From Paludibacteraceae bacterium (GTDB taxonomy: Bacteria > Bacteroidota > Bacteroidia > Bacteroidales > Paludibacteraceae), in assembly GCA_024399545.1 (NCBI GenBank), contig JAKSNS010000019.1, positions 1-50,437 of the forward strand: a stretch of DNA of 50,437 nt, given 5' to 3'. The position numbers were made by a program, and so were the translations under genes. Under the pieces are notes generated by a model that saw only the letters and a program-made list of their open reading frames with translations, had not been told where the DNA came from and ran no database searches. Of this stretch, positions 25,488 through 33,148 are shown in pieces. Within the stretch, counting starts at the first letter, position 1. Every line of letters starts with the position of its first letter.

Positions 25488-27386
25488 TTATTTCTTTAAT
25501 ACTTCCCAATGACCACCATAGTTGCCGCCAATACGACGTATGTTTTTTTGCTTTTTCAATGTGTTAATATGCTTTTGAACAGCAGACGTGGCGATGTCTA
25601 ATTTCTTCGAAATTCTATTTCTTGTAATGTAGTTGTCTTCTATAATCAATTCCAATACTTTACGACATGTTTCACTGATAGTTTGACCACCTGTTTGACC
25701 ACCTGTTTGACCACCTGTTTGACCACCTGTTTGACCACCTGTTTGACCACCTGTCTGACCACCTGTTTGACCACCTGTTTGACCACCTGTCTGACCACCT
25801 TCAATGTGGTCGATTTTTTCTATCAGGCAACTGTGTGTTTTTGTCCTTTTGTCGTAATTGACACCCACCAATACGATGCTTCCGGCATAGTCTTTCAGGG
25901 TATCTGTCGCATATCGTTTTTCTTTTATTTGTCGAATGGCGGAGTCTGCACTTTTTTTCCATTTTAGTTCCACCAATATTGCTGGTTTGTCAATATTTCT
26001 GCGTGGAATGAAAACCAAATCGGCAAAACCTTTGCCTGTAGGCAGTTCGCGAACAATGATATAATGTTGCAGTGCTGAATAGTAGGCAAGGGAGATGGTA
26101 CAGGCAAGCGAGTTTTCGTCGTGGTATTGCAGTATGCTTGCGCTGTCTTGGTGAATGTTGTCAATGGCTGCTGCCACAAGGTCGTTTCGTCCGGCAAGGG
26201 TGTGGTCTAAAAGTTGTTCCGAGTTAGATATAGTATTGGATATATGTTGCCAGCCAGTGGATTTCAGTGTTTTCTGAAATTCCTTTCTTATTTCAAAATT
26301 GGGAATGTTTGCTGTCTGTGTGTCAGGGTTATAGGTTAGGTATCCGAGGTGGATTAACATTGTCAGTACGGCATCGCGGCTTTCAATTGCGTGCATGTCA
26401 TTTGAGAAACATTGGACGTCAACTTTCACTGGCTTGTCTGACATCATGCGAAGAACGTCATCTTTCAGACCGTCGAAGTTCATGGTGATGTATTTCTTGA
26501 GGCTTTCGTATGCCCCTGTGCTTGCCCAATAGTTGTCCATGTTGTGCCTTCTCAGTGCCTTCATCACGGAATAGGGATTGTAAATGCCGCCTTTTGAGCC
26601 TATTATGTATCCATCATACCAGCGTTTCAGTTCGTCTTCGTCAACGTCGAATTTGGATGCTAAACAGTGAACCTCGTCGCGAGTGAAGCCAAAACTGTCA
26701 GCTATTGTACCGGGATTGATTAGTGTATATTCCTCAAAGTTGTTCAGTGCCGATTGTGTATCATATTGTATAATAGGAAGTATTCCTGTCATGTAAACTC
26801 CGGCAAACACGCGCGAGGAGTTTCCGCTTTTGAACAAAGAACGAAGGAAGTCGATGTATTGTCGCATCAGTTCGGTATTGTCGCTGATTTCGCGGCAGAT
26901 AGCATCCCATTCGTCAATTATCATAAAGAATCGCTGACCTGTTTTCTCGACTATGTTAAGCATAGCTGAAATAAGAGGTTGGTTTGTTGATATGTTGTAT
27001 TCGGAATATTTTGAGGTTATTTCTTTGATGAGATGATTTTCGATTCCTTTTACGATATCGTTGGTTTTGTCACGGTAAGTGGTTGTGAAATATGTTATGT
27101 CCACATAGATTACGGGATATTTGTTTATCCGTTGCTCATAAGTTGGGTCTTTGGCAATTTTCAGGTCTGCGAATAGTTCGTGGGAATCGCATGATTGGTC
27201 GTAGTAGGCGCAAAGCATACCTGCCGCCATCGTTTTCCCGAATCTACGTGCGCGAGTGACGCAAGTGAATTGCCGTTCTGTGTCGATTGTGCGGTTGATG
27301 AAAGCAATCAATTCGCTTTTGTCGATGTATTCGTCGTTGCGTGATTTGTGGAAGTCATGATTGCCTCTATCAATGAATTCTCCCAT
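25488..27386 (-). CDS. AAA-ATPase-like / PD-(D/E)XK nuclease-like protein with QTGG repeats and winged helix
   Basis: The ATG at 27386 gives 632 aa. Residues about 1-280 match the AAA-ATPase-like family abundant in Bacteroidales, with the P-loop TRARRFGKT (44-52) and Walker B MIIDEWD (156-162). Residues about 390-500 contain a PD-(D/E)XK nuclease-like core with GFADLVFIP and ILVELKWKK. Ten QTGG repeats (about 529-569) form a flexible linker to a C-terminal winged helix-turn-helix with ITRNRISKKLDIATSAVQKH and a GGHWEV ending. That tail type is familiar to me from AlbA-domain regulators. The gene sits between permease and glf genes, where it has no obvious biosynthetic role. Regulation, defence or selfish maintenance are possible and none is shown by sequence. 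Confidence 0.8.
   Translation of the reverse strand: MGEFIDRGNHDFHKSRNDEYIDKSELIAFINRTIDTERQFTCVTRARRFGKTMAAGMLCAYYDQSCDSHELFADLKIAKDPTYEQRINKYPVIYVDITYFTTTYRDKTNDIVKGIENHLIKEITSKYSEYNISTNQPLISAMLNIVEKTGQRFFMIIDEWDAICREISDNTELMRQYIDFLRSLFKSGNSSRVFAGVYMTGILPIIQYDTQSALNNFEEYTLINPGTIADSFGFTRDEVHCLASKFDVDEDELKRWYDGYIIGSKGGIYNPYSVMKALRRHNMDNYWASTGAYESLKKYITMNFDGLKDDVLRMMSDKPVKVDVQCFSNDMHAIESRDAVLTMLIHLGYLTYNPDTQTANIPNFEIRKEFQKTLKSTGWQHISNTISNSEQLLDHTLAGRNDLVAAAIDNIHQDSASILQYHDENSLACTISLAYYSALQHYIIVRELPTGKGFADLVFIPRRNIDKPAILVELKWKKSADSAIRQIKEKRYATDTLKDYAGSIVLVGVNYDKRTKTHSCLIEKIDHIEGGQTGGQTGGQTGGQTGGQTGGQTGGQTGGQTGGQTGGQTISETCRKVLELIIEDNYITRNRISKKLDIATSAVQKHINTLKKQKNIRRIGGNYGGHWEVLKK
25681..25800. 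repeat. Ten 12-bp tandem repeats within the AAA-ATPase gene
   Basis: Exactly ten units of GTTTGACCACCT (plus-strand reading) occur without gaps. Units 7 and 10 carry a silent T-to-C change (GTCTGACCACCT). On the coding strand they encode Gly-Gln-Thr-Gly repeats. Because the unit is a multiple of three, gain or loss of copies changes only linker length. The near identity of the units indicates recent expansion. Confidence 0.97.
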
Positions 27387-27397
27387 AGTGATGTCGT

Positions 27398-28264
27398 TTA
27401 TATTGTGTCGATGAAGGTTTTTTCTTTGTGTTTGAAGAGGAGCATGCCGAGGAGGGTTAGGATGATGGCGGCGAGGGTGCTGTAGGCGAGGGTTGTCCAT
27501 GAGAGGGTGCCGGTGGAGAATGCCCCGTATTTGAAGGTTTCGAGGAGGGCGGTCATGGGGTTGAGTTCCATGACGTGGCGGAGGGTGGGGTTGGTTATGG
27601 TGCTTAATGGGTAGATGACGGGGGTGGCGTACATCCAGAGGTTGACGAAGATTGGGAAGAAGTTCTTTAGGTCTTTGTATTTGGTGGTTAGCGAGGTGAC
27701 TATCAGACCAAGCCCGAGGGCGACGCCTTGCATCAGGAGCAGGAGGATGGGGAAGAGAAGGAGGTGGGGGTTGGGGCGGACGTTGACCCCGACGATTGCG
27801 TAGATTATGTAAACTATGACGAATAGCGAGAGTTGGATTGAGAAGCGGAAAAGGTTGGAGAAGAGTTTGGAGAGTGGGGCGATGAGGCGTGGGTAATAGA
27901 CTTTTCCGAAGATGGCGGCATTAGTCTCGAAGGTTGTTGAGACGTCGGTTAGGCATTTTGAGAAATAGTTCCATAGGCATAGCCCTGAGAGGTAGAAGAG
28001 GGGTTCGGGTACGCCGTCGGTCGGTATTCCTGCCACACGTGAGAATATTATGATGTATATCAGCGTGGAGAATAGCGGCGAGATGAAGTACCAGCCCATT
28101 CCGAAAATGGTCTGCTTGAATTGGACTGTGATGTCGCGTTTTATGAAGAGCCAAAGGAGGTATTTTTTTGACCAGACCTCGGCGAGGTTCAGGTGCCAGA
28201 AACTCTCTTTGGGTTTTATTATCGTTGTCAAAATGGCTTGATTTTGTGGGTTGCGGTTGCTCAA
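27398..28264 (-). CDS. wzm: ABC-2 type polysaccharide export permease, Wzm type, second of two
   Basis: This 288-aa protein has six membrane segments and the Wzm/TagG pattern: RDITVQFKQTIFGMGWYF near the N-terminus, PLFYLSGLCLWNYF and NLWMYATPVIYPLS. It exports undecaprenyl-linked polysaccharide together with a Wzt ATPase. The start is unusual: the only in-frame start candidates are TTG at 28264 or ATT just upstream, because the 5' side is the 11-bp repeat array, which contains an in-frame stop. Alignment of its IIKPK segment with the same segment of the upstream paralogue supports this start. Coding-strand C content is high compared with the glycosyltransferase genes. Confidence 0.88.
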   Translation of the reverse strand: MSNRNPQNQAILTTIIKPKESFWHLNLAEVWSKKYLLWLFIKRDITVQFKQTIFGMGWYFISPLFSTLIYIIIFSRVAGIPTDGVPEPLFYLSGLCLWNYFSKCLTDVSTTFETNAAIFGKVYYPRLIAPLSKLFSNLFRFSIQLSLFVIVYIIYAIVGVNVRPNPHLLLFPILLLLMQGVALGLGLIVTSLTTKYKDLKNFFPIFVNLWMYATPVIYPLSTITNPTLRHVMELNPMTALLETFKYGAFSTGTLSWTTLAYSTLAAIILTLLGMLLFKHKEKTFIDTI

Positions 28265-28361
28265 TCTATCGTTAATCTATCGTTAATGTATCGTTAATCT
28301 ATCGTTAATCTATCGTTAATCTATCGTTAATCTATCGTTAATCTATCGTTAATGTATCGTT
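28263..28361. repeat. 11-bp tandem repeat array, right copy (nine units)
   Basis: Nine uninterrupted units of AATCTATCGTT occur, with units 3 and 9 carrying AATGTATCGTT. The array fills most of the gap between the two permease genes and reaches the TTG start codon of the second. It is the reverse complement of the array at 1-66. Because 11 is not a multiple of three, changes in copy number cannot be silent if the array is translated, but here it is non-coding leader. It could influence translation start or spacing of the second permease. Confidence 0.97.
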
Positions 28362-28384
28362 GGGGCTACGTATGAGGTGCGGGG

Positions 28385-29242
28385 TCATACTGTGTCCATG
28401 AAGGATTTTTGTGTTCGGTTGAATACTATTATGCCGAATGATAGGAGAACCAGCATGAATAGGAGGCTGTATGCGAGCCATAGCCATGAGAAGGAGCCTA
28501 CACCGAGGAAGCCGTATTTGAATGCCTCGATGACTGGGGTTATGGGGTTGAGGGACATGGCAGTGCGGAGTGTTGGGTTGGTTACCGCGCTTAGGGGGTA
28601 GATGACGGGGGTGACGTACATCCAGAGGTTTACGATATAGGTGAATATCAGTTGAAGGTCACGGTATTTTGTTGTCATGGAGGATATTACCATGCCGAAG
28701 CCTGCGGAGGTTAGGGCGAGGATTATTAGGAGGATGGGGAAGAGGAGGGCAGCGGCGTTGGGGTTTAGAGGCGTGCCGTGGAGTATGTACCAGACGTAGG
28801 CGACGAAGAATATTAGCATTTGGACGGCAAAGGTGACGAGGTTGGTTGTGACAGCCACGAGGGGCATGATTATGCGTGGGAAATAGACTTTGCCGAAGAT
28901 GGAGGCGTTGGTTACGAAGGAGTTGGATGTCGCATTGAGGCATGTGGAGAAGTAGCCCCAAAGGGCGATGCCAAGGAGGTAGAAAAGTGGTGCGGGCGCG
29001 CCGTCGGTGGAGATGTTGGCTATGCCGCCGAAGACAACCACATAGACGATGACGGAGAGTACGGGGGTAATCAGGAACCAGAGGGGGCCAAGGAGTGTTT
29101 GTTTGTACATCGTGGTTATGTCGCGGCGGACGAAGAGGAGGTACAGGTCGCGGTAGCGGTAGATTTCCCTGAAGTCTATCGAGAGGAGTTTGTCTTTTGG
29201 CTTTATGATTATGTCGAAGTCGTTGTCAGTGACTGCGTTCAT
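28385..29242 (-). CDS. wzm: ABC-2 type polysaccharide export permease, Wzm type, first of two
   Basis: This 285-aa protein has six predicted membrane segments, with RRDITTMYKQTLLGPLWFL, PLFYLLGIALWGYF and NLWMYVTPVIYPLS. These motifs line up with the second permease at 27398-28264 over the whole length, so the two arose by tandem duplication and then diverged. Wzm normally works as a homodimer with a Wzt dimer; two permeases could form a heterodimer or serve different glycans. It overlaps the sugar-transferase gene stop by 17 bp. Only one Wzt is encoded in the window. Confidence 0.9.
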   Translation of the reverse strand: MNAVTDNDFDIIIKPKDKLLSIDFREIYRYRDLYLLFVRRDITTMYKQTLLGPLWFLITPVLSVIVYVVVFGGIANISTDGAPAPLFYLLGIALWGYFSTCLNATSNSFVTNASIFGKVYFPRIIMPLVAVTTNLVTFAVQMLIFFVAYVWYILHGTPLNPNAAALLFPILLIILALTSAGFGMVISSMTTKYRDLQLIFTYIVNLWMYVTPVIYPLSAVTNPTLRTAMSLNPITPVIEAFKYGFLGVGSFSWLWLAYSLLFMLVLLSFGIIVFNRTQKSFMDTV

Positions 29243-30335
29243 GATGGAAGATTATGTTGTTGAACATTCGCCAGAAGTATTTCCAGTCAGTTCTGAATGG
29301 GTGTTTTTTGTATTGTTCTATGTAGCGACGTTCGGATTCTTGGATTTCCTCAATAGAGGAGGGTTTTGGGTGGTCGTAGTAAAGAGGAGGGAAGAGCCCA
29401 GGTTTGACGGAGAGGTGGAGGGCTTGCATTTCGGGGGTGTAGAGTGAGAAATATTGGTTGGAGATAGGGCGTACGCCTACCAGTTTGATTTCGCCTCGGA
29501 GCAGGTTTATAATCATTGGCAGTTCGTCGATGAAACGAGACCGGCAAAAAGAGCCGAGTTTGTTGACGCGGAAATCGTCCTTCAGTTTGCCACCTTCTTC
29601 CAGGCCGTTTATTCGGTAGGTGTAGTCTTGGATGTATTCGGAGTAAGCGTACATTGAGCGGATTTTGAAGACGTTGATGGTTTTCCCGTCTTTGCCTTTA
29701 CGTGGCAGTCTGACCAATATCCCGTAGTGTGGCGTGCGGGTGTCGGGTTCGTGTTTGCGAATGGCGGTTATGTATAGGGTTTCGTCGTGCAGTACGTCGC
29801 CACAGATTTCAAAACCTGCCTTGGCGATACGGCCGAGGACTTCGACGCGAGGGAAATTGCGGGTAACGCCGTGTGTGCAAGCCATGTAGAAAGGACGGGT
29901 GATGAAGAATTTGCAGCATACGCGGTTCCAGAGGTAGTCGAGGATTGCGATGACGTGTGCCAGACCAGCGGGGAAACGTTTGTGTATCAGGTGGCGGCGC
30001 ATACCGCTTGTTTCGCCGTGTATGGCTATTGTGCCGCCGTTTGGCAGGATGCGGTTGGCTTGTTCCAGGAGTTGGTTGAAGCGGCGGATGTTGTTGAAAG
30101 GTTGTAGGCAGATGATGAGGTTAGGTTTTTGGGTTGGGTTGTCAGGTATGTTGCCTTGGTTTAGGATAAGTGTCTGCGGGGAGAACTGGTGGCTGTGTTG
30201 GTTGACCCAGTCGCAGTATTCAGTTCTGGACGCACTTTTAGTGGCCTGGTAAATGCGTATCAGGTCTGGGTTTTGGTCAGAACTTTGTAGATAATCTGCG
30301 GCATTGTCAATGCCACGCTCATGAAATGCGTTCAT
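29226..30335 (-). CDS. Initiating sugar-phosphate transferase (WbaP/WcaJ catalytic domain) with atypical N-terminus
   Basis: This 369-aa protein carries the polyprenyl-phosphate hexose-1-phosphate transferase domain in its last 170 residues: INVFKIRSMY, FRVNKLGSFCRSRFIDELP with the catalytic DE pair, NLLRGEIKLVGVRP and KPGLFPPLYY. It should start glycan synthesis by moving a sugar phosphate from a UDP-sugar to undecaprenyl phosphate. The N-terminal 200 residues lack the usual four membrane helices and look like a methyltransferase-type fold (ANRILPNGGTIAIHGETSG, VEVLGRIAKAGFE). This arrangement recurs in Bacteroidales members. It is the first gene of the locus after the promoter at 30484-30517. 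Confidence 0.85.
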   Translation of the reverse strand: MNAFHERGIDNAADYLQSSDQNPDLIRIYQATKSASRTEYCDWVNQHSHQFSPQTLILNQGNIPDNPTQKPNLIICLQPFNNIRRFNQLLEQANRILPNGGTIAIHGETSGMRRHLIHKRFPAGLAHVIAILDYLWNRVCCKFFITRPFYMACTHGVTRNFPRVEVLGRIAKAGFEICGDVLHDETLYITAIRKHEPDTRTPHYGILVRLPRKGKDGKTINVFKIRSMYAYSEYIQDYTYRINGLEEGGKLKDDFRVNKLGSFCRSRFIDELPMIINLLRGEIKLVGVRPISNQYFSLYTPEMQALHLSVKPGLFPPLYYDHPKPSSIEEIQESERRYIEQYKKHPFRTDWKYFWRMFNNIIFHHERSH

Positions 30336-30483
30336 TTTGAGCAGAACTTTAGTATTAGTTAGTTGTTTTAAGGCTACAAAAAGGCACTGAAACAGAGAAG
30401 CTTCAGGGAATAGGAGTGTGTGAAGGTAAGGCGATTAAGGCTATCCAGCGGCACAATCGTCGCGTACCGTATTTATTACGGTG

Positions 30484-30517
30484 CAAAGATAGTGCTTTTT
30501 TTTGAATTTGACAAAAA
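30484..30517 (-). promoter_or_regulatory. Main promoter of the polysaccharide operon
   Basis: On the minus strand TATCTTTG (30491 to 30484) matches the -7 consensus and TTTTTG (30517 to 30512) the -33 box, with a 20-bp spacer. This is one of the best matches in the window. The predicted leader of about 140 nt begins with a small perfect hairpin CCGTA/TACGG (30467-30481) and contains no open reading frame. Long leaders of this sort precede Bacteroides capsule operons controlled by antitermination, but no UpxY-like gene is seen here. Confidence 0.85.
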
Positions 30518-30526
30518 TTTCGGTGA

Positions 30527-30763
30527 TTATTTTTTTTTAAGTTTAATGAGTGCGTAAAGAAGGATAAGGATGAGTAGGGGCGTCAGCGTAGAATCAAAAG
30601 GTGCGCTGCCATAAACTATGTCAGCAGGGTCTTTATAGCGGTTTCGTGGAGTGACGCGCTGTTGCGTGGGTTGTGTGGTCGTTTCGTAGTATTGTTCAGG
30701 TGCGGCATACTGAAACTCGGCGGATGGAGGAGCCGTCGGTTGGAAATAAGAGTTTGGAATCAT
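30527..30763 (-). CDS. Small tail-anchored membrane protein of unknown function
   Basis: This 78-aa protein has a Pro/Gln/Thr/Tyr-rich N-terminal part (AEFQYAAPEQYYETTTQPTQ) and a C-terminal hydrophobic helix TLTPLLILILLYALIKLKKK ending in lysines. It is a single-span protein with no signal peptide. It begins 11 bp after the stop of the large T9SS-type secreted protein and ends just upstream of the polysaccharide promoter, so it is probably the last gene of the murB operon. I do not recognise the family. Confidence 0.6.
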   Translation of the reverse strand: MIPNSYFQPTAPPSAEFQYAAPEQYYETTTQPTQQRVTPRNRYKDPADIVYGSAPFDSTLTPLLILILLYALIKLKKK

Positions 30764-30774
30764 GGTTTTAGGTG

Positions 30775-33132
30775 TTATTTTATTATTGTTTTTTGTGTTT
30801 TGCGTGGAGTGCGGATGATATAGGTGGCAGGGGTAAGGTTTGTTGGCATGGTGTTGCCTGTGAAAATCAGTCTGCCGTCAATGGTAAAGATTTGTATTGG
30901 CGTGTCGGGGGTCTCATCTATGTTGTCGAGTGATGCAGGGGTGTTGTCTATGATTGTGACTGCGGGGATGTCAGGCAGGATTTCTATTGTCCAGTTCTCT
31001 GGAATGAGGATATTGTGTCCAAGAGAGAGGGTTGCGTCAGAAGTAGGAATGTTTATTGGTATTGTGTCTCCTGGCTGTATAGATGATGCGTAAATGGCGA
31101 GGCCATCGTGGGTTATGTCTGTTTCGGGCGAGAGGGAAAGTAGGTCGAACGAGGTTTCGTAGTCATCGGTAAGCGAGTCATTAGAGAGGATTGTCAAGAC
31201 GGATTTCGTTGAATCTGGCGTCATACAGACAATGTTAAAATGGTAGATTGGCGTGGTTGTTTGCCTTATGCCAGCAGGTGTATTGCTTGTTGCCTGTGGG
31301 TTGATTATGGTCGTTGGTGTGGTTGATTGTATGAAAAATGAGGTGAATGGTGGTATTATTGGTATCTCATCTTCAGAGTATTGTGATACGATGTCGTATG
31401 AGTTGTTGTCGTTTGGTATGAGGATGTAGTTCAAAGTCAGTCCTTGCTCTGTGCAAACTTGTGTCGGGTCAAGAGGTGTGACGTATGGGTTGCCGATAAG
31501 GTTCCAGCCGGCATTGCGTTTGTCGGAAGGGTTTGTTATTGGCGTTTGGATTATGGTTTCTGGTTGTGAAGGTGAGATGGTTATTGGTGCGTTGGCGGTG
31601 CGGAAGGTAAATGTGGCTTTAGTTCCTGGCTGGGTGAGTCCTATGGTGTATCCGTGGTTAGGTTGAAAACCGTTTGTCTCGAGTTCCGTCTTTGTTAGGT
31701 CATGCCATGAGTGGGTTGTTTCATCGTAGTCAGAGATGACATAATCTCCGAGGAAAGCATCATCAGTAGCCCCATAGTAATATGTGCGTGGGTGGGGACC
31801 AGTTATAGGGGTTATGGTTGTGTTGTTGAATGGTGCGGCGAAGGGTAGTGAGAGGAAATAGAATCTTGAGTCGTCTATGGTCATTGAGTATGTGACTGCA
31901 TCAGTTGCCGTGAGTGACGTTGTGACGTTTACAGGGTCGGAGAGGTTGATGGTCAAGTCGTTGTCTGGTGTAGTGGCGGGGATTGAGGTGTAGTAGCGAG
32001 GCTCGGGGTTGGGGTATGTGATGGCGACGATTGAGTCTACTGTCAGTGGGTCGTCCATTCTGTGAATTACAATAGTGCCAGTTAGGCCAATAGGTATGAA
32101 AGTGTTGATTGTCAATGGATAGAATTGCTCAATATGTGTGTCTGCAAAGGTGGCAATAATATCTGTTTTGTTTGTAGGTGAGGAAAAACTAAAGGTCGTG
32201 TGCATGGTATTGTGTAAACTTCCCTTAATGTGAACATGGAGAGAAGCAAGTATAGCATCTGACGCAATTGCTTGAAAGTCGGATAGTGGAAAAGGAATAA
32301 ATAGATGCTCTTTGTTGTTAGAGTCTGGAATGATTGTAATGATTTCAGGAAAAGAGTTCTGGCGGTAGTGGGCGAAGATAGGATAAAGGTCTGTTGTCGC
32401 AGACGATGGAGTCTCTGTTATGGATGTTGTTATTTCGGAAGGTGCTGTTGGTGAATCCGATAGTGATATAGTGGAGTTTGTTGTCCACCCAAAGAATGAA
32501 AAACGTGGGTCAGAAGGTATTACCGAAGGAAGTGAAATCGGAAACTTGTCTGAGGAAGAGACGGAATAAGAGCCGATTGTGTTTGAACCATTGTGCAAAT
32601 TTATGGTTGATGATGTCGTTGATTGAATGTCAAAGGTGAATTCTATTGATTTTATGAAAATGGTGTCTGAAGGAAAGAGTTGGATGTTTATTTTTGGTCC
32701 TGTAGTGTTGTTTGAATACGATTGAGTGTAAGTGTTGGTTCCGAACGAGGATGTATTTGTATATGATTCAGAAGGTGTTGATCCAGGTTCTGTGAAGGTG
32801 ATAATATTGCCAGAAAATTTTGTCTCGAGAGTGATTGAGGCTGTCCGTGTTTTATCAGATGTTTTTGTATAAATGATAAATGTGGGAGAACCTGATTTGC
32901 TGATAATTCGAAGGCCGTGATTAGGAACGAAACTGACATCAACTTTGCTACCATTAATTCCAGTACAGTTTATGATGAACTGACGATTATGAAGTGATAG
33001 CGTTTCACGTTGATTTGTTTCAATCGTACCAGTGAAAGTTTCCTGTGAAAACGTGTATAAAAACGTCTCCTGTGTAGCAAAAACATTTGTTGCTAAAAAA
33101 AGAAATAGGATAGATAAAATTAAGTGTTTCAT
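30775..33132 (-). CDS. Large secreted protein with T9SS type A C-terminal domain
   Basis: The ATG at 33132 gives 785 aa starting with a clear signal peptide MKHLILSILFLFLATNVFA, which favours it over an upstream start. The body is rich in Thr, Ser, Pro and Asp with beta-strand character. It contains a Listeria-Bacteroides-type segment (FFGWTTN near residue 220, closing with LYPIFAHYR). The C-terminus IQIFTIDGRLIFTG followed by PATYIIRTPRKTQKTIIK fits a type A sorting domain used for T9SS secretion and PorU-dependent attachment. Function of the body is unknown. It follows murB by 16 bp, an unusual operon partner. The protein is a likely substrate of the PorU/PorV system encoded next to it. Confidence 0.8.
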   Translation of the reverse strand: MKHLILSILFLFLATNVFATQETFLYTFSQETFTGTIETNQRETLSLHNRQFIINCTGINGSKVDVSFVPNHGLRIISKSGSPTFIIYTKTSDKTRTASITLETKFSGNIITFTEPGSTPSESYTNTSSFGTNTYTQSYSNNTTGPKINIQLFPSDTIFIKSIEFTFDIQSTTSSTINLHNGSNTIGSYSVSSSDKFPISLPSVIPSDPRFSFFGWTTNSTISLSDSPTAPSEITTSITETPSSATTDLYPIFAHYRQNSFPEIITIIPDSNNKEHLFIPFPLSDFQAIASDAILASLHVHIKGSLHNTMHTTFSFSSPTNKTDIIATFADTHIEQFYPLTINTFIPIGLTGTIVIHRMDDPLTVDSIVAITYPNPEPRYYTSIPATTPDNDLTINLSDPVNVTTSLTATDAVTYSMTIDDSRFYFLSLPFAAPFNNTTITPITGPHPRTYYYGATDDAFLGDYVISDYDETTHSWHDLTKTELETNGFQPNHGYTIGLTQPGTKATFTFRTANAPITISPSQPETIIQTPITNPSDKRNAGWNLIGNPYVTPLDPTQVCTEQGLTLNYILIPNDNNSYDIVSQYSEDEIPIIPPFTSFFIQSTTPTTIINPQATSNTPAGIRQTTTPIYHFNIVCMTPDSTKSVLTILSNDSLTDDYETSFDLLSLSPETDITHDGLAIYASSIQPGDTIPINIPTSDATLSLGHNILIPENWTIEILPDIPAVTIIDNTPASLDNIDETPDTPIQIFTIDGRLIFTGNTMPTNLTPATYIIRTPRKTQKTIIK

Positions 33133-33148
33133 ATTGTTAGTGTTTATT

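Noticed and set aside
25683-25967. Plus-strand open frame with repeated TTCL residues
   Set aside because: It is the antisense reading of the QTGG repeat region. The minus-strand frame has complete conserved domains and the plus-strand frame has none.
28263-28361. Possible CRISPR array
   Set aside because: Units are 11 bp, contiguous and without spacers. No cas gene is near.
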